Assembly (NCBI RefSeq): GCF_034652275.1
Contig: NZ_JAXIWG010000005.1
Location: 1 to 64,000 of the forward strand
Reading direction: 5' to 3'
Source of the DNA: Yoonia sp034652275
GTDB lineage: Bacteria > Pseudomonadota > Alphaproteobacteria > Rhodobacterales > Rhodobacteraceae
DNA: 64,000 nucleotides
This document shows positions 17,777-26,599 of the stretch, piece after piece. Every line of letters starts with the position of its first letter. The first letter of the stretch is position 1. Position numbers and translations under genes: made by a program. Under the pieces are notes generated by a model, which searched no databases, was not told the origin of the DNA, and saw nothing but the letters and a program-made list of their open reading frames with translations.

Positions 17777-19287
17777 CCCTGACACCCGGCGCCACCACGC
17801 TTGCGCAACTGGAAACACTTTGGCGGGGAGGGTTACCCGCGCGGCTGGACCCATCGGCCCGCGCAGGCGTGGATGCGGCGGCTTGGAAAGTCCGTGATGT
17901 GGCGGCGGGCGAGGCTGCGATCTACGGTGTGAACACAGGGTTCGGCAAGCTGGCGTCGGTCAAGATCGCGCCCAAAGACATTGCCACCCTGCAACGCAAC
18001 CTGATCCTGAGCCATTGCTGCGGCGTGGGCGAGGCGCTGGATATCCCCACCACGCGTCTGATGATGGCGCTGAAACTGCTCAGCCTCGGGCGCGGGGCAT
18101 CTGGTGTGCGCTGGGAGGTGATCGCCCTCATCGAGGCGATGCTGGCGCGTGGCGTCACACCTGTCGTGCCAGTGCAAGGGTCGGTTGGCGCGTCGGGCGA
18201 TCTGGCGCCGCTCGCGCATATGACCGCCGCGATGATCGGCACGGGCGAGGCGTTTTTTGACGGCCAGCGGATGACCGGTGCGGCGGCGCTGGCTGCGGCA
18301 GGGCTGACGCCGCTGGTGCTGGGTCCGAAAGAAGGGCTGGGCCTGATCAACGGCACGCAGTTTTCGACGGCGCTGGCGCTTGTGGGGCTGTTTGACGGCT
18401 GGCGCAATGCCAGCAACGCGCTGGTCACGTCATGTCTGTCGACCGATGCGATCATGGGATCGACCGCACCGCTGGAGCCGGAAATCCACCGCCTGCGCGG
18501 GCATCGCGGCCAGATCGAGGTGGCGGGCGAAATGGCGTCACTGATGGCCGGATCGGTGATCCGCGAAAGCCACCGCGCGGGGGATGCCCGCGTGCAGGAC
18601 CCCTATTGCATCCGCTGCCAGCCGCAGGTTGCGGGCGCTGCCGTCGATCTGCTGCGCCATGCCGCGACCACGCTCGAGATCGAGGCGAATGCCGTCACCG
18701 ACAACCCGCTGGTGGTCGAGGCGGGGATTATCTCGGGCGGTAACTTCCATGCCGAACCGGTGGCCTTTGCCGCCGATATCATCGCGCTGGCACTGGCCGA
18801 AATCGGGGCGATCGCGCAGCGGCGGGTCGCCTTGATGGTTGATCCCACGCTCAGCCATGATCTGCCGCCGTTTCTGACGCCAAATCCCGGCCTCAATTCC
18901 GGCTATATGATCGCCGAGGTCACGACCGCCGCGCTGATGAGCGAGAACAAGCATCTGGCGAACCCCTGTTCCACAGACAGCACGCCAACATCGGCCAATC
19001 AGGAAGATCACGTCTCGATGGCGGCGCATGGTGCGCGGCGTCTGGGGCGGATGAACGCGAACCTGTCGGTCATTCTGGGGGTCGAGGCGCTTTGCGCGGC
19101 ACAAGGGGTGGATTTCCGCGCGCCGCTGGTGACATCGCGGCGCTTGCAAGCCGCGATGGGCGCGTTGCGCGCGCAGGTTCCGGCCTTGGCCGAGGATCGT
19201 TTCCTTGCCGGCGATATCGAAACAGCAAGCCGCCTCATCCGCGACGGTGATCTGCTGCAGGCCGCAGGGCTGGATTTCGCGCTATGA
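17770..19287 (+). CDS. hutH: Histidine ammonia-lyase HutH
   Basis: 505 residues, the usual family length. The MIO-forming tripeptide Ala141-Ser142-Gly143 is in GSVGASGDLAPLAH, and other family blocks are YGVNTGFGKLA, the Tyr/Asn region NTGFG, QDPYCIRCQPQ, and the C-terminal SANQEDHVSM. It deaminates L-histidine to trans-urocanate and ammonia, the entry step. The ATG sits within the hutI tail (ATGCTGA) and the TGA overlaps hutG, so translation is tightly coupled. Confidence 0.96.
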   Translation: MLTLTPGATTLAQLETLWRGGLPARLDPSARAGVDAAAWKVRDVAAGEAAIYGVNTGFGKLASVKIAPKDIATLQRNLILSHCCGVGEALDIPTTRLMMALKLLSLGRGASGVRWEVIALIEAMLARGVTPVVPVQGSVGASGDLAPLAHMTAAMIGTGEAFFDGQRMTGAAALAAAGLTPLVLGPKEGLGLINGTQFSTALALVGLFDGWRNASNALVTSCLSTDAIMGSTAPLEPEIHRLRGHRGQIEVAGEMASLMAGSVIRESHRAGDARVQDPYCIRCQPQVAGAAVDLLRHAATTLEIEANAVTDNPLVVEAGIISGGNFHAEPVAFAADIIALALAEIGAIAQRRVALMVDPTLSHDLPPFLTPNPGLNSGYMIAEVTTAALMSENKHLANPCSTDSTPTSANQEDHVSMAAHGARRLGRMNANLSVILGVEALCAAQGVDFRAPLVTSRRLQAAMGALRAQVPALAEDRFLAGDIETASRLIRDGDLLQAAGLDFAL

Positions 19288-20078
19288 CGCCGGTTGCGGT
19301 GGTCCGTGGTGACAGCCCTGTGGTGCTGGGCCTGCCGCATACGGGGACATTTGTGCCGCCGGATATCATGGCGGCGTTGAACGCGGGCGGGCAAAGCCTT
19401 GCCGATACCGACTGGCACATCCACAGCCTCTATGACGGGTTGCTGGCGGGGGCGACGACGGTGCGCGCCACTTTCCACCGCTATGTGATCGACGCGAACC
19501 GCGCGCCGGATGACGCAAGCCTTTATCCCGGCCAGAACACCACCGGCCTTATGCCGCTGACGGATTTCGACGGTCACGACATCTGGGCGCAAGTGCCGGA
19601 TAAGCAGGCGGTTGCTACACGGCTTGCCGTCTTTCACGCGCCTTATCACGCGGCCTTGCAGGCCGAACTGGCGCGGGTGCGGGCGCTGCACGGTGTGGCG
19701 TTGCTGTTTGATTGCCATTCGATCCGGTCGCGGATTCCGTTCCTGTTTGACGGCACCTTGCCGGATTTCAACATCGGCACCGATGACGGGCGCAGCTGTA
19801 ACCCGCGCCTTGCGCAGGTGGTCACGGATATCTGTGCGGCGGCTGCACCCTATACTCATGTGGTGAACGGCCGCTTCAAAGGCGGCTGGACCACGCGGCA
19901 TTACGGCCAGCCGCAGCGCGGGGTTCACGCCATCCAGATGGAACTGGCGCAATCAACCTATCTGGCGCAGGAACAGCCGCCGTTTGCCTTCAGCGATCAC
20001 AAGGCCGCGCAGCTGCGCCCTGTGCTGGCGCAGATTTTGCACAGCCTTGCGACCGCAGTGCTGGACATGCGGCCATGA
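19284..20078 (+). CDS. hutG: N-formylglutamate deformylase HutG
   Basis: 264 residues; the ATG overlaps the hutH stop as ATGA. It is of the N-formylglutamate amidohydrolase (FGase) family, not the arginase-like HutG: PHTGTFVPPDI near the N-terminus, DTDWHIHSLYDG, a DANRAPDD block and FDCHSIRSRIPFLFDG with the metal-binding His and Asp. It releases formate and L-glutamate from N-formylglutamate and so completes the HutF branch. Confidence 0.93.
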   Translation: MTPVAVVRGDSPVVLGLPHTGTFVPPDIMAALNAGGQSLADTDWHIHSLYDGLLAGATTVRATFHRYVIDANRAPDDASLYPGQNTTGLMPLTDFDGHDIWAQVPDKQAVATRLAVFHAPYHAALQAELARVRALHGVALLFDCHSIRSRIPFLFDGTLPDFNIGTDDGRSCNPRLAQVVTDICAAAAPYTHVVNGRFKGGWTTRHYGQPQRGVHAIQMELAQSTYLAQEQPPFAFSDHKAAQLRPVLAQILHSLATAVLDMRP

Positions 20079-20118
20079 TCGCCCTTTTGCCATTCTTTGC
20101 CCTATCGAGGAAAAATCC

Positions 20119-21804
20119 ATGACAAATCCCCGCCACAACACCCGCGACATCTATCCCGCCACCGGCACCGAGATCACCGCCAAAAGCTGGCTGACAGAGG
20201 CACCGATGCGGATGCTGATGAACAACCTGCACCCCGATGTGGCCGAGAACCCGCATGAGCTGGTCGTCTATGGCGGTATCGGCCGTGCCGCGCGGACGTG
20301 GGAGGATTTCGACGCCATCGTGGCCGCGCTGAAACAGCTGGAGGATGACGAAACCCTGCTGGTGCAATCGGGCAAACCGGTCGGCGTGTTCCGCACCCAC
20401 AAGGATGCGCCGCGCGTGCTGATCGCCAATTCCAACCTTGTGCCGCATTGGGCAACTTGGGACCATTTCAACGAACTGGATAAAAAAGGTCTAGCGATGT
20501 ACGGCCAGATGACCGCCGGTTCGTGGATCTATATCGGCACGCAAGGGATTGTGCAGGGCACCTATGAAACCTTTGTCGAGGCCGGGCGCCAGCACTACGG
20601 CGGCAACCTGACAGGCAAATGGATACTGACCGCAGGTCTGGGCGGCATGGGGGGCGCGCAGCCACTGGCCGCTGTGATGGCGGGGGCCTGCTGTCTGGCC
20701 GTGGAATGCGACGAGACGCGGGCCGATTTCCGTATCCGTACCCGCTATTGCGATGAAAAGACCCATAGCCTTGACGAAGCGCTGGCGATGATCGCGCGCT
20801 GGACGGCGGCAGGCGAGGCAAAATCCGTTGCCCTGATCGGCAATGCGGCCGAGGTTTTCCCCGAATTGTTCCGCCGGATGCAGGCAGGAGGCCCGCGCCC
20901 CGATATGGTGACCGACCAGACCTCTGCCCATGACCCGATCCACGGCTATCTGCCCTTGGGCTGGAGCGTGGCGCAATGGCGCGCAAAACAGGAAACCGCC
21001 CCCAAAGAGGTCGAGGCCGCTGCCCGCGCATCCATGCGCGCGCATGTGGCCGCAATGGTCGATTTCTGGAATGCCGGTGTTCCGACACTGGATTACGGCA
21101 ACAATATCCGTCAGGTCGCACTGGAGGAAGGGCTGGAAAACGCCTTTGCTTTTCCCGGCTTTGTGCCCGCCTATATCCGCCCGCTGTTTTGCCGCGGGAT
21201 CGGGCCGTTCCGCTGGGCCGCGCTGTCGGGTGATCCCGAAGATATCTACAAGACCGATGCCAAGATGAAGGAATTGTTCCCCGACAACGCGCATCTGCAC
21301 CGCTGGCTGGATATGGCGCGCGACCGGATCGCCTTTCAGGGTCTGCCCGCGCGGATCATGTGGATCGGTCTGGGCGACCGGCATCGCGCAGGGCTTGCGA
21401 TCAACGAAATGGTGCGCAACGGCGAATTGAAAGCGCCCGTCGTGATCGGGCGGGACCATCTGGATTCCGGTTCCGTCGCCAGCCCCAACCGCGAGACAGA
21501 GGCGATGCGGGACGGATCGGATGCCGTGTCAGACTGGCCCCTGCTCAACGCCCTGCTCAACTGTGCGTCAGGTGCCACCTGGGTCAGCCTGCATCACGGG
21601 GGCGGTGTCGGCATGGGGTTTTCGCAGCATTCGGGCATGGTGATCTGCTGTGACGGGTCAGCGGACGCGGACCGGCGGCTGGCCAATGTGCTGTGGAACG
21701 ATCCGGCGACAGGTGTGATGCGCCATGCTGATGCGGGCTATGATATCGCTTTGGACTGCGCGCGCGAACACGGGCTGAACCTGCCGGGTATTCTGAGAGG
21801 TTAA
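20119..21804 (+). CDS. hutU: Urocanate hydratase HutU
   Basis: 561 residues from the ATG at 20119, with GAGG eight bases before it; the same frame is open further upstream but runs inside hutG. Family landmarks: WLTEAPMRMLMNNLHPDVAENP, the glycine-rich NAD-binding segment GGMGGAQPLAAVMAG, and the C-terminal SLHHGGGVGMGFSQHSGMV. It uses NAD+ as an electrophilic cofactor to hydrate urocanate to 4-imidazolone-5-propanoate. It is the last gene of hutIHGU; no strong hairpin follows. Confidence 0.96.
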   Translation: MTNPRHNTRDIYPATGTEITAKSWLTEAPMRMLMNNLHPDVAENPHELVVYGGIGRAARTWEDFDAIVAALKQLEDDETLLVQSGKPVGVFRTHKDAPRVLIANSNLVPHWATWDHFNELDKKGLAMYGQMTAGSWIYIGTQGIVQGTYETFVEAGRQHYGGNLTGKWILTAGLGGMGGAQPLAAVMAGACCLAVECDETRADFRIRTRYCDEKTHSLDEALAMIARWTAAGEAKSVALIGNAAEVFPELFRRMQAGGPRPDMVTDQTSAHDPIHGYLPLGWSVAQWRAKQETAPKEVEAAARASMRAHVAAMVDFWNAGVPTLDYGNNIRQVALEEGLENAFAFPGFVPAYIRPLFCRGIGPFRWAALSGDPEDIYKTDAKMKELFPDNAHLHRWLDMARDRIAFQGLPARIMWIGLGDRHRAGLAINEMVRNGELKAPVVIGRDHLDSGSVASPNRETEAMRDGSDAVSDWPLLNALLNCASGATWVSLHHGGGVGMGFSQHSGMVICCDGSADADRRLANVLWNDPATGVMRHADAGYDIALDCAREHGLNLPGILRG

Positions 21805-22382
21805 CAAGTTCGACTGAAGAAAAGTTTGGGACGGAATGCCTTTGGGCAAGAAACGGCCCGCCACCACCGAAAAGAGGACCTCTCGAACAACAAAACGTGC
21901 ATTTCTATTGCTGCCAGAAGCGCAACTTCGGGCAAGACCAGGTCGTCCTGGCGAAGCTTGCGGCTGGAATGCAATTGGCCTGTCATGTGCAATCCTCTCC
22001 TCAAAATGTTTTCGCGAAATCTCGTGATCGCCACCTCGGTTAGATCGTCCTTCTCCGTTGGGAACAGCATGAGCCAGAGGCAAGAAGCGGGTCGTGCGCA
22101 GAACCATCCCTCTTCGTCAGCCAGCAAACTCCTGCAGACCGCGCATTTTAGTCGGACATAAATTTCGGCAACGCCGCGAAAGTCCGGTCTGGTGAAGCTG
22201 CATCGCAGCGCACGACCGGATGGCCAAGGACCAGTGCGGTCCGGTCGTACCGTTCTGAGGATATGTCTGATAGGGCAGAGAACTGACCTTTGCTGCGGTT
22301 TATGTGAAAGGCTGCTATGCGGATGGGCCGGCAAAATCGGGGCGCGTGGCCATGCAAACCTGTCGCGCCCCGTGCGGAGCAG
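21805..22382. other. Intergenic region between hutU and secDF
   Basis: About 580 bp between two converging genes. A minus-strand frame of 177 codons (22334-21801) includes a Cys-rich stretch, but it overlaps the hutU end, has no ribosome site and matches no family I know. The bases near 22140-22260 look like old non-coding or decayed sequence. No clear terminator with a T-run was found for either gene. Confidence 0.4.
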
Positions 22383-24872
22383 TTAATCTGCTATTCTTAT
22401 GTCGTGATTGCCCAATTGAACTGCCATCGCGTTTATACCTGCGGGTCCACGCCCCGCGAGCCACGCCAAAACCGGCCCTGCGACAAACAGCGACGATGCC
22501 GTCGCGATCACGACCCCCGTAATCATCGGCCAGGCAAACCCCGCAACGGCCGGTCCGCCCCAGATCGCCATCGGCAACAGGGCGGCCAAGGTCGTGCCCG
22601 AAGTGAAGATACAGCGCGCCAGCACCTGATTGAGGCTGCGGTCGATGACCTCGGCCAGCGGCGCGCCGGTATCTGCACGCAGATGTTCGCGGATCCGGTC
22701 GTAGACCACCACCTTGTCATTCACCGAATAGCCGATCAGCGTCAGCAAGGCGACGATGGTCGTCAGGTTCACCTCCCAGCCCGCCAACGCGATGATGCCA
22801 AAGGTTTTTGTGATGTCGAGGAACAGCACGACAATCGCCCCCGCCGCAAAATGCCATTCGAACCGGACCCAGATATAGGCCAGCATCGCCATGACGGCGA
22901 GCGACAGCGCGATCAGACCGGTGGTGGCCAACTCACCGCTGATGGTCGGTCCGACAAGGTCGATCTGGTCAAAGACAGCACCCGGCACAGCCTGCGCAGC
23001 AGCAGCCTCGACGGCCGCGACGGTGGCTTGTCCGGCCTCGCCTTGGACGCGGATCAACGCCTCTTTCGGGTCGCCAAAGGCTTGCAGGCTGGCGTCACCC
23101 GGCACATTGGCAGCAATGGCAGCGCGTAGATCGGCAAGTGGCACCGCCGTGTCAGAGCGCAGCACCATCTGCACACCGCCGGTAAAGTCGATTCCGAGGT
23201 TGGGTCCGGGCACCACAAGTGCTGTGACCGCCCCGATGGACAGCATGGCCGAGACAGCCAACGCCAGCCGCCCGCGTCGCATAAACGCAAAGGCACCGGG
23301 GGCGGTCACGCGCCCAAACAGCGGCGCAATCGTCAGCCGCGCGGGTTTGCGGCGGCGGACCAAGCCTTCCATCACCATGCGCATCAGTACGACCGCGGTG
23401 AACATGGAAATCAGGATGCCAAGGCTCATCGTGATGGCAAAACCGCGCACGGCCCCCGCGCCGAACATGAACAGCAAGGCCATCGCCAAAAGCGTGGTGA
23501 TATTGGCGTCAAAGATCGTGGACCAAGCCTGCGCATAGCCTTGCTTCAGCGCCTTGATCGCGACGGCACCTTTGGCGGTTTCCTCGCGGATGCGGCTGAA
23601 GATCAGGATATTGCTGTCCACCGCGATCCCAAGGCACAGGATGATCCCTGCAATCCCCGGCAAAGTCAGTGTCGCACCCAGCACCCCCAATGCCGTCAGC
23701 GTCAGCATGACGTTGATCCCCAGCACCGCGCTGGCCAGCAGGCCCCAGCCACCGTAAAGGCCGACCATCATCGCCATCACCAGCCCCAGACCGGCAACGC
23801 CTGTGACCAATCCGGATTTGATCGAATCCGCACCAAGTGCTGCACCGACGCTGCGTTCTTCGATCACTTGGAGCGAGGCGGGCAGCGCGCCCGAGGTCAG
23901 CAAGACTGCCAGCGTCTGCGCCTCTTCCGGCGTGAAATCACCGGTGATCTGCCCCTGCCCACCGGGAATGACGGTCTGGATCACCGGTGCCGTCAGAACC
24001 TGCCCATCCAGCACCACGGCAAAACGCTGACCGATATTGGCGGCGGTGATTTCGGCGAATGTCACGGCACCTTGCCGGTCAAAAGCAAAGGTGACCATCG
24101 GGCGGCCCGTCTCGGGATCAAACCCCAGCGCCGCCTTGTCCAGCCGGTCACCGGACAAGGCGACACGGTTTTCCACCGGAATGGCACCGCTGCCGTCACG
24201 CATCTCGAGCAATGACACGCCCAGTCCGGCTTGGGGGGCGACCATCTGAAAGCTCATCTTGGCGGTCGATCCCAGCAGATCGCGCAATTGCGCGGGGTTT
24301 TCGACGCCGGGCATCTGCACCAGAATACGGTCCGCGCCCACCCGGCTGATAACCGGTTCGGACACGCCGACCTGATCGACGCGCTGGCGAATGACCTCAA
24401 GGCTGGCGTCCGCAGCATCTGTTGCCGCGCGATCAAGTCCGGCGCTGGTCAGGGCAAGGCGCATCACACCGTCAGTCCGGCTGACCGTGAAATCAACCGG
24501 CATCCCCGGCTCTGCCGTGGCGGCGGCAATCTCCTGCATCGCAACGAACAGCGCGTCATCGGCGCGGACATCCAGCGTCAAACCATCGCTGGTGATCGCG
24601 GACGGGCCTTGGTTCTGCGCCTGCATCTCGGCAACAAGTGTTTCGCGCAGGTCCTGCAGGCGGGCCTGCGCCAGATCATCGCGATCCACTGCCAGCAGCA
24701 GATGCGCACCGCCTTGCAGGTCAAGGCCCAATGACACCGTCTGGCTGGTCGCCCAGTCCGGCAGCGCGTTGCGGGTTGCGGTTGAAAGAAAGTTCGGAAG
24801 GGCTGTCGCCACTGCAAGAAACAACAGTGCGACATAGGTCATCAAGACCCATGCTGGTCGGCGCATATTCAA
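22383..24872 (-). CDS. secDF: Fused protein-export protein SecDF
   Basis: 829 residues. The SecD half (about 1-510) starts with one membrane helix and LGLDLQGGAHLLLAV, has the periplasmic P1 region with RQRVDQVGVSEPVI and VQMPGVENPAQL, and then five helices with GLYGGWGLLAS and CLGIAVDSNILIFSRIREE. The SecF half (about 540-829) has its own helix, the GIDFTGGVQMVLR block, and helices with TLIGYSVNDKVVVYDRIRE. SecD and SecF use the proton gradient to help Sec-dependent export. Most Rhodobacterales have separate secD and secF, so this may be a second, fused copy, but the rest of the genome is not visible. It is probably co-transcribed with the two genes before it. Confidence 0.9.
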   Translation of the reverse strand: MNMRRPAWVLMTYVALLFLAVATALPNFLSTATRNALPDWATSQTVSLGLDLQGGAHLLLAVDRDDLAQARLQDLRETLVAEMQAQNQGPSAITSDGLTLDVRADDALFVAMQEIAAATAEPGMPVDFTVSRTDGVMRLALTSAGLDRAATDAADASLEVIRQRVDQVGVSEPVISRVGADRILVQMPGVENPAQLRDLLGSTAKMSFQMVAPQAGLGVSLLEMRDGSGAIPVENRVALSGDRLDKAALGFDPETGRPMVTFAFDRQGAVTFAEITAANIGQRFAVVLDGQVLTAPVIQTVIPGGQGQITGDFTPEEAQTLAVLLTSGALPASLQVIEERSVGAALGADSIKSGLVTGVAGLGLVMAMMVGLYGGWGLLASAVLGINVMLTLTALGVLGATLTLPGIAGIILCLGIAVDSNILIFSRIREETAKGAVAIKALKQGYAQAWSTIFDANITTLLAMALLFMFGAGAVRGFAITMSLGILISMFTAVVLMRMVMEGLVRRRKPARLTIAPLFGRVTAPGAFAFMRRGRLALAVSAMLSIGAVTALVVPGPNLGIDFTGGVQMVLRSDTAVPLADLRAAIAANVPGDASLQAFGDPKEALIRVQGEAGQATVAAVEAAAAQAVPGAVFDQIDLVGPTISGELATTGLIALSLAVMAMLAYIWVRFEWHFAAGAIVVLFLDITKTFGIIALAGWEVNLTTIVALLTLIGYSVNDKVVVYDRIREHLRADTGAPLAEVIDRSLNQVLARCIFTSGTTLAALLPMAIWGGPAVAGFAWPMITGVVIATASSLFVAGPVLAWLAGRGPAGINAMAVQLGNHDIRIAD

Positions 24873-24913
24873 TATCCATGATTGCCTGAAAGATTAGTCT
24901 GACGAAGATTGCG

Positions 24914-25234
24914 TCAGGCCACAGGCGGTCCACGAAGCGGTGGCAGGACAATGTGTGATGCAGCAAGGATCACCCCCGGCGCCTGTGGCCGGATCAGAAC
25001 CGCCCCATCTGTCGCGCGCTTGGCAGCGCGCGCGGCGGGTTGCATGAAATCAGTGCCATCGTCGAACGCCGCCGCGCGGATCAGGTGGCGCTGATGGGTC
25101 AAGACGGCGTCAGCAACCGAAATCTGGCTTATCGCCACCGGACGGTCAGCGGTGCCCGCATTTTGTCCTGACCCCGCCGGCACAGCCAGCAGGGAGAGCA
25201 CAAGCACCAGTAGGGATGTCAGGCGCAAGATCAC
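24914..25234 (-). CDS. Small exported protein of unknown function
   Basis: 106 residues whose ATG overlaps the antiporter stop (ATGA), which supports it as a real gene. The N-terminus is a signal peptide (ILRLTSLLVLVLSLLAVPAGSG). The mature part of about 80 residues has no cysteine and no motif I recognise; segments such as AISQISVADAVLTHQRHLIRAAAFDDGTDF suggest a small soluble periplasmic domain. It sits 41 bp before secDF on the same strand, so all three genes probably share a transcript. Confidence 0.6.
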   Translation of the reverse strand: MILRLTSLLVLVLSLLAVPAGSGQNAGTADRPVAISQISVADAVLTHQRHLIRAAAFDDGTDFMQPAARAAKRATDGAVLIRPQAPGVILAASHIVLPPLRGPPVA

Positions 25235-26151
25235 CCCTGCGCCGCCAGAACATAGGCCAGATAGCCAGCCAAAAGCGCAACACCCATCCAGCGCCCGATT
25301 TGCGGGCGGGTCAGCAAAAGGGCCGTCAGCACAAGCGACACGGCGATCATGACCGGCAGATCAAAGCTCAGGAAACGGTCCGCGACAGGGATTGGCGTGA
25401 TCACGGCGGTGATCCCCAGAATACCGAGAACGTTGAAGATGTTGGACCCTACGATATTGCCGATCGCAATCTCCGACTGGCGGCGGAAGGCTGCGATCAA
25501 TGAGGTGGCAAGTTCCGGCAAGGATGTGCCGACGGCCACGATGGTCAAGCCGATGAACGCCTCGGATACACCAAAGCCGCGCGCGATATTGACCGATCCG
25601 TCCACCAAAAACCGCGCGCCGACCATCAGCACGACCAGCCCGCCGATCACCCACAGCACAGAGTGCAACGTCGAGGACGGAGCGGGCAGGGTGTCATCCT
25701 CGGCCGCTGCATCCCCGGGGGTGCGATAGGCCCAGACCAGATAGCCGACCAGCCCCGCAACAAGAATGATACCCGACAGCCGCGCCATGAAGCCCAAGGC
25801 AAAGATCGGCACCAGCACCACGGCGGCCGCGACCATCACCAGCGTATCGCGCCGCAAGGTCGCGCCCATGACGGTGATTGGCCAGACCAGCGCGGTCAGA
25901 CCTACGATCAGCAGGATATTGGCGATGTTGGAGCCGATGATATTGCCAAGCGCGATATCAGGCACGCCGCGCCATGCGGCATCGACCGAGACCAGCAGTT
26001 CCGGCGTCGATGTGCCAAAGCCCACGACTGTCAGACCAATCAGCAAGGGCGGAATGGCAAGTCGCCGCGCGATCCCGACGCTGCCGCGCACAAGTGCTTC
26101 ACCGCCAAAGAACAAGCCGATCAAGCCGGCGACGAGGTATACATAATCCAA
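25231..26151 (-). CDS. CaCA-family sodium/calcium antiporter
   Basis: 306 residues if started at TTG 26151, with AAAGGA about nine bases upstream; this start places the first helix (YLVAGLIGLFFGGEALV) at the N-terminus as in YrbG/CaxA relatives. Longer in-frame starts up to 26322 add an Arg/Gln-rich tail not seen in the family. The two alpha repeats are clear: GFGTSTPELLVS with GNIIGSNIANILLI, and AVGTSLPELATS with GNIVGSNIFNVLGI. About ten membrane helices. It exchanges Ca2+ (or a related cation) for Na+ or K+ across the inner membrane. It is first in an apparent operon with the small exported protein and secDF. Confidence 0.88.
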   Translation of the reverse strand: MDYVYLVAGLIGLFFGGEALVRGSVGIARRLAIPPLLIGLTVVGFGTSTPELLVSVDAAWRGVPDIALGNIIGSNIANILLIVGLTALVWPITVMGATLRRDTLVMVAAAVVLVPIFALGFMARLSGIILVAGLVGYLVWAYRTPGDAAAEDDTLPAPSSTLHSVLWVIGGLVVLMVGARFLVDGSVNIARGFGVSEAFIGLTIVAVGTSLPELATSLIAAFRRQSEIAIGNIVGSNIFNVLGILGITAVITPIPVADRFLSFDLPVMIAVSLVLTALLLTRPQIGRWMGVALLAGYLAYVLAAQG

Positions 26152-26376
26152 TGGAAGGGGTCCTTTGGGGCAGGTGATCTGCCCTTGCGCTCTGGGACGT
26201 GTGTATCGGCCCGATCTTGCGCAAGGCATCCGGAAAAATAATGATTCATCTTGTCCCAAATGAAAAAGATTTCGCAGGCGATCTTGCAGTTGCCTCACCT
26301 GCTCACGACATGCGGTCATCAAAGCCCCGCACCCTCGCGTCCGGCACCAACCTACAGGAGCTGATGGGCACCCATC

Positions 26377-26520
26377 ATGGTCTCATCATCACATCTTGTG
26401 TCGGGCGATCCCGCTGATCCGCAGGCGTATTTCGCGGATCTGCGTGCGCGGGTGGATGGCTTTGCTGGCCGCCATTTCACTTTGCCCAGAACATTCCGGC
26501 TGCATCGCGCGGCCTTGGGC
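26377..26520 (+). pseudogene. DUF6635-like N-terminal fragment
   Basis: From the ATG at 26377 about 48 codons read ADPQAYFADLRARVDGFAGRHFTLPRTFRLHRAALG, which resembles the start of roseobacter DUF6635-type proteins (charged helix, then RHF and the RLHRAALG block). The expected continuation (a hydrophobic region) is absent; the frame turns into Arg/Pro-rich out-of-frame sequence overlapping the next gene. A Shine-Dalgarno (CAGGAG) lies about 17 bases upstream. Truncated by a deletion near 26520. Confidence 0.5.
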
Positions 26521-26599
26521 CAGCGGTGGCCATCGGCTATGCAACCCTTTACCATGACGCCACATCAACCGCCGGATGATCCGGCAAGAACGGGACACT

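Noticed and set aside
21801..22334. 177-codon minus frame between hutU and secDF
   Set aside because: It overlaps the hutU end, lacks a ribosome site and has no family resemblance; the Cys-rich part alone was not enough.
22317..23129. 270-codon plus frame opposite secDF
   Set aside because: It is the antisense shadow of secDF, very rich in Arg, Gln and Asp.
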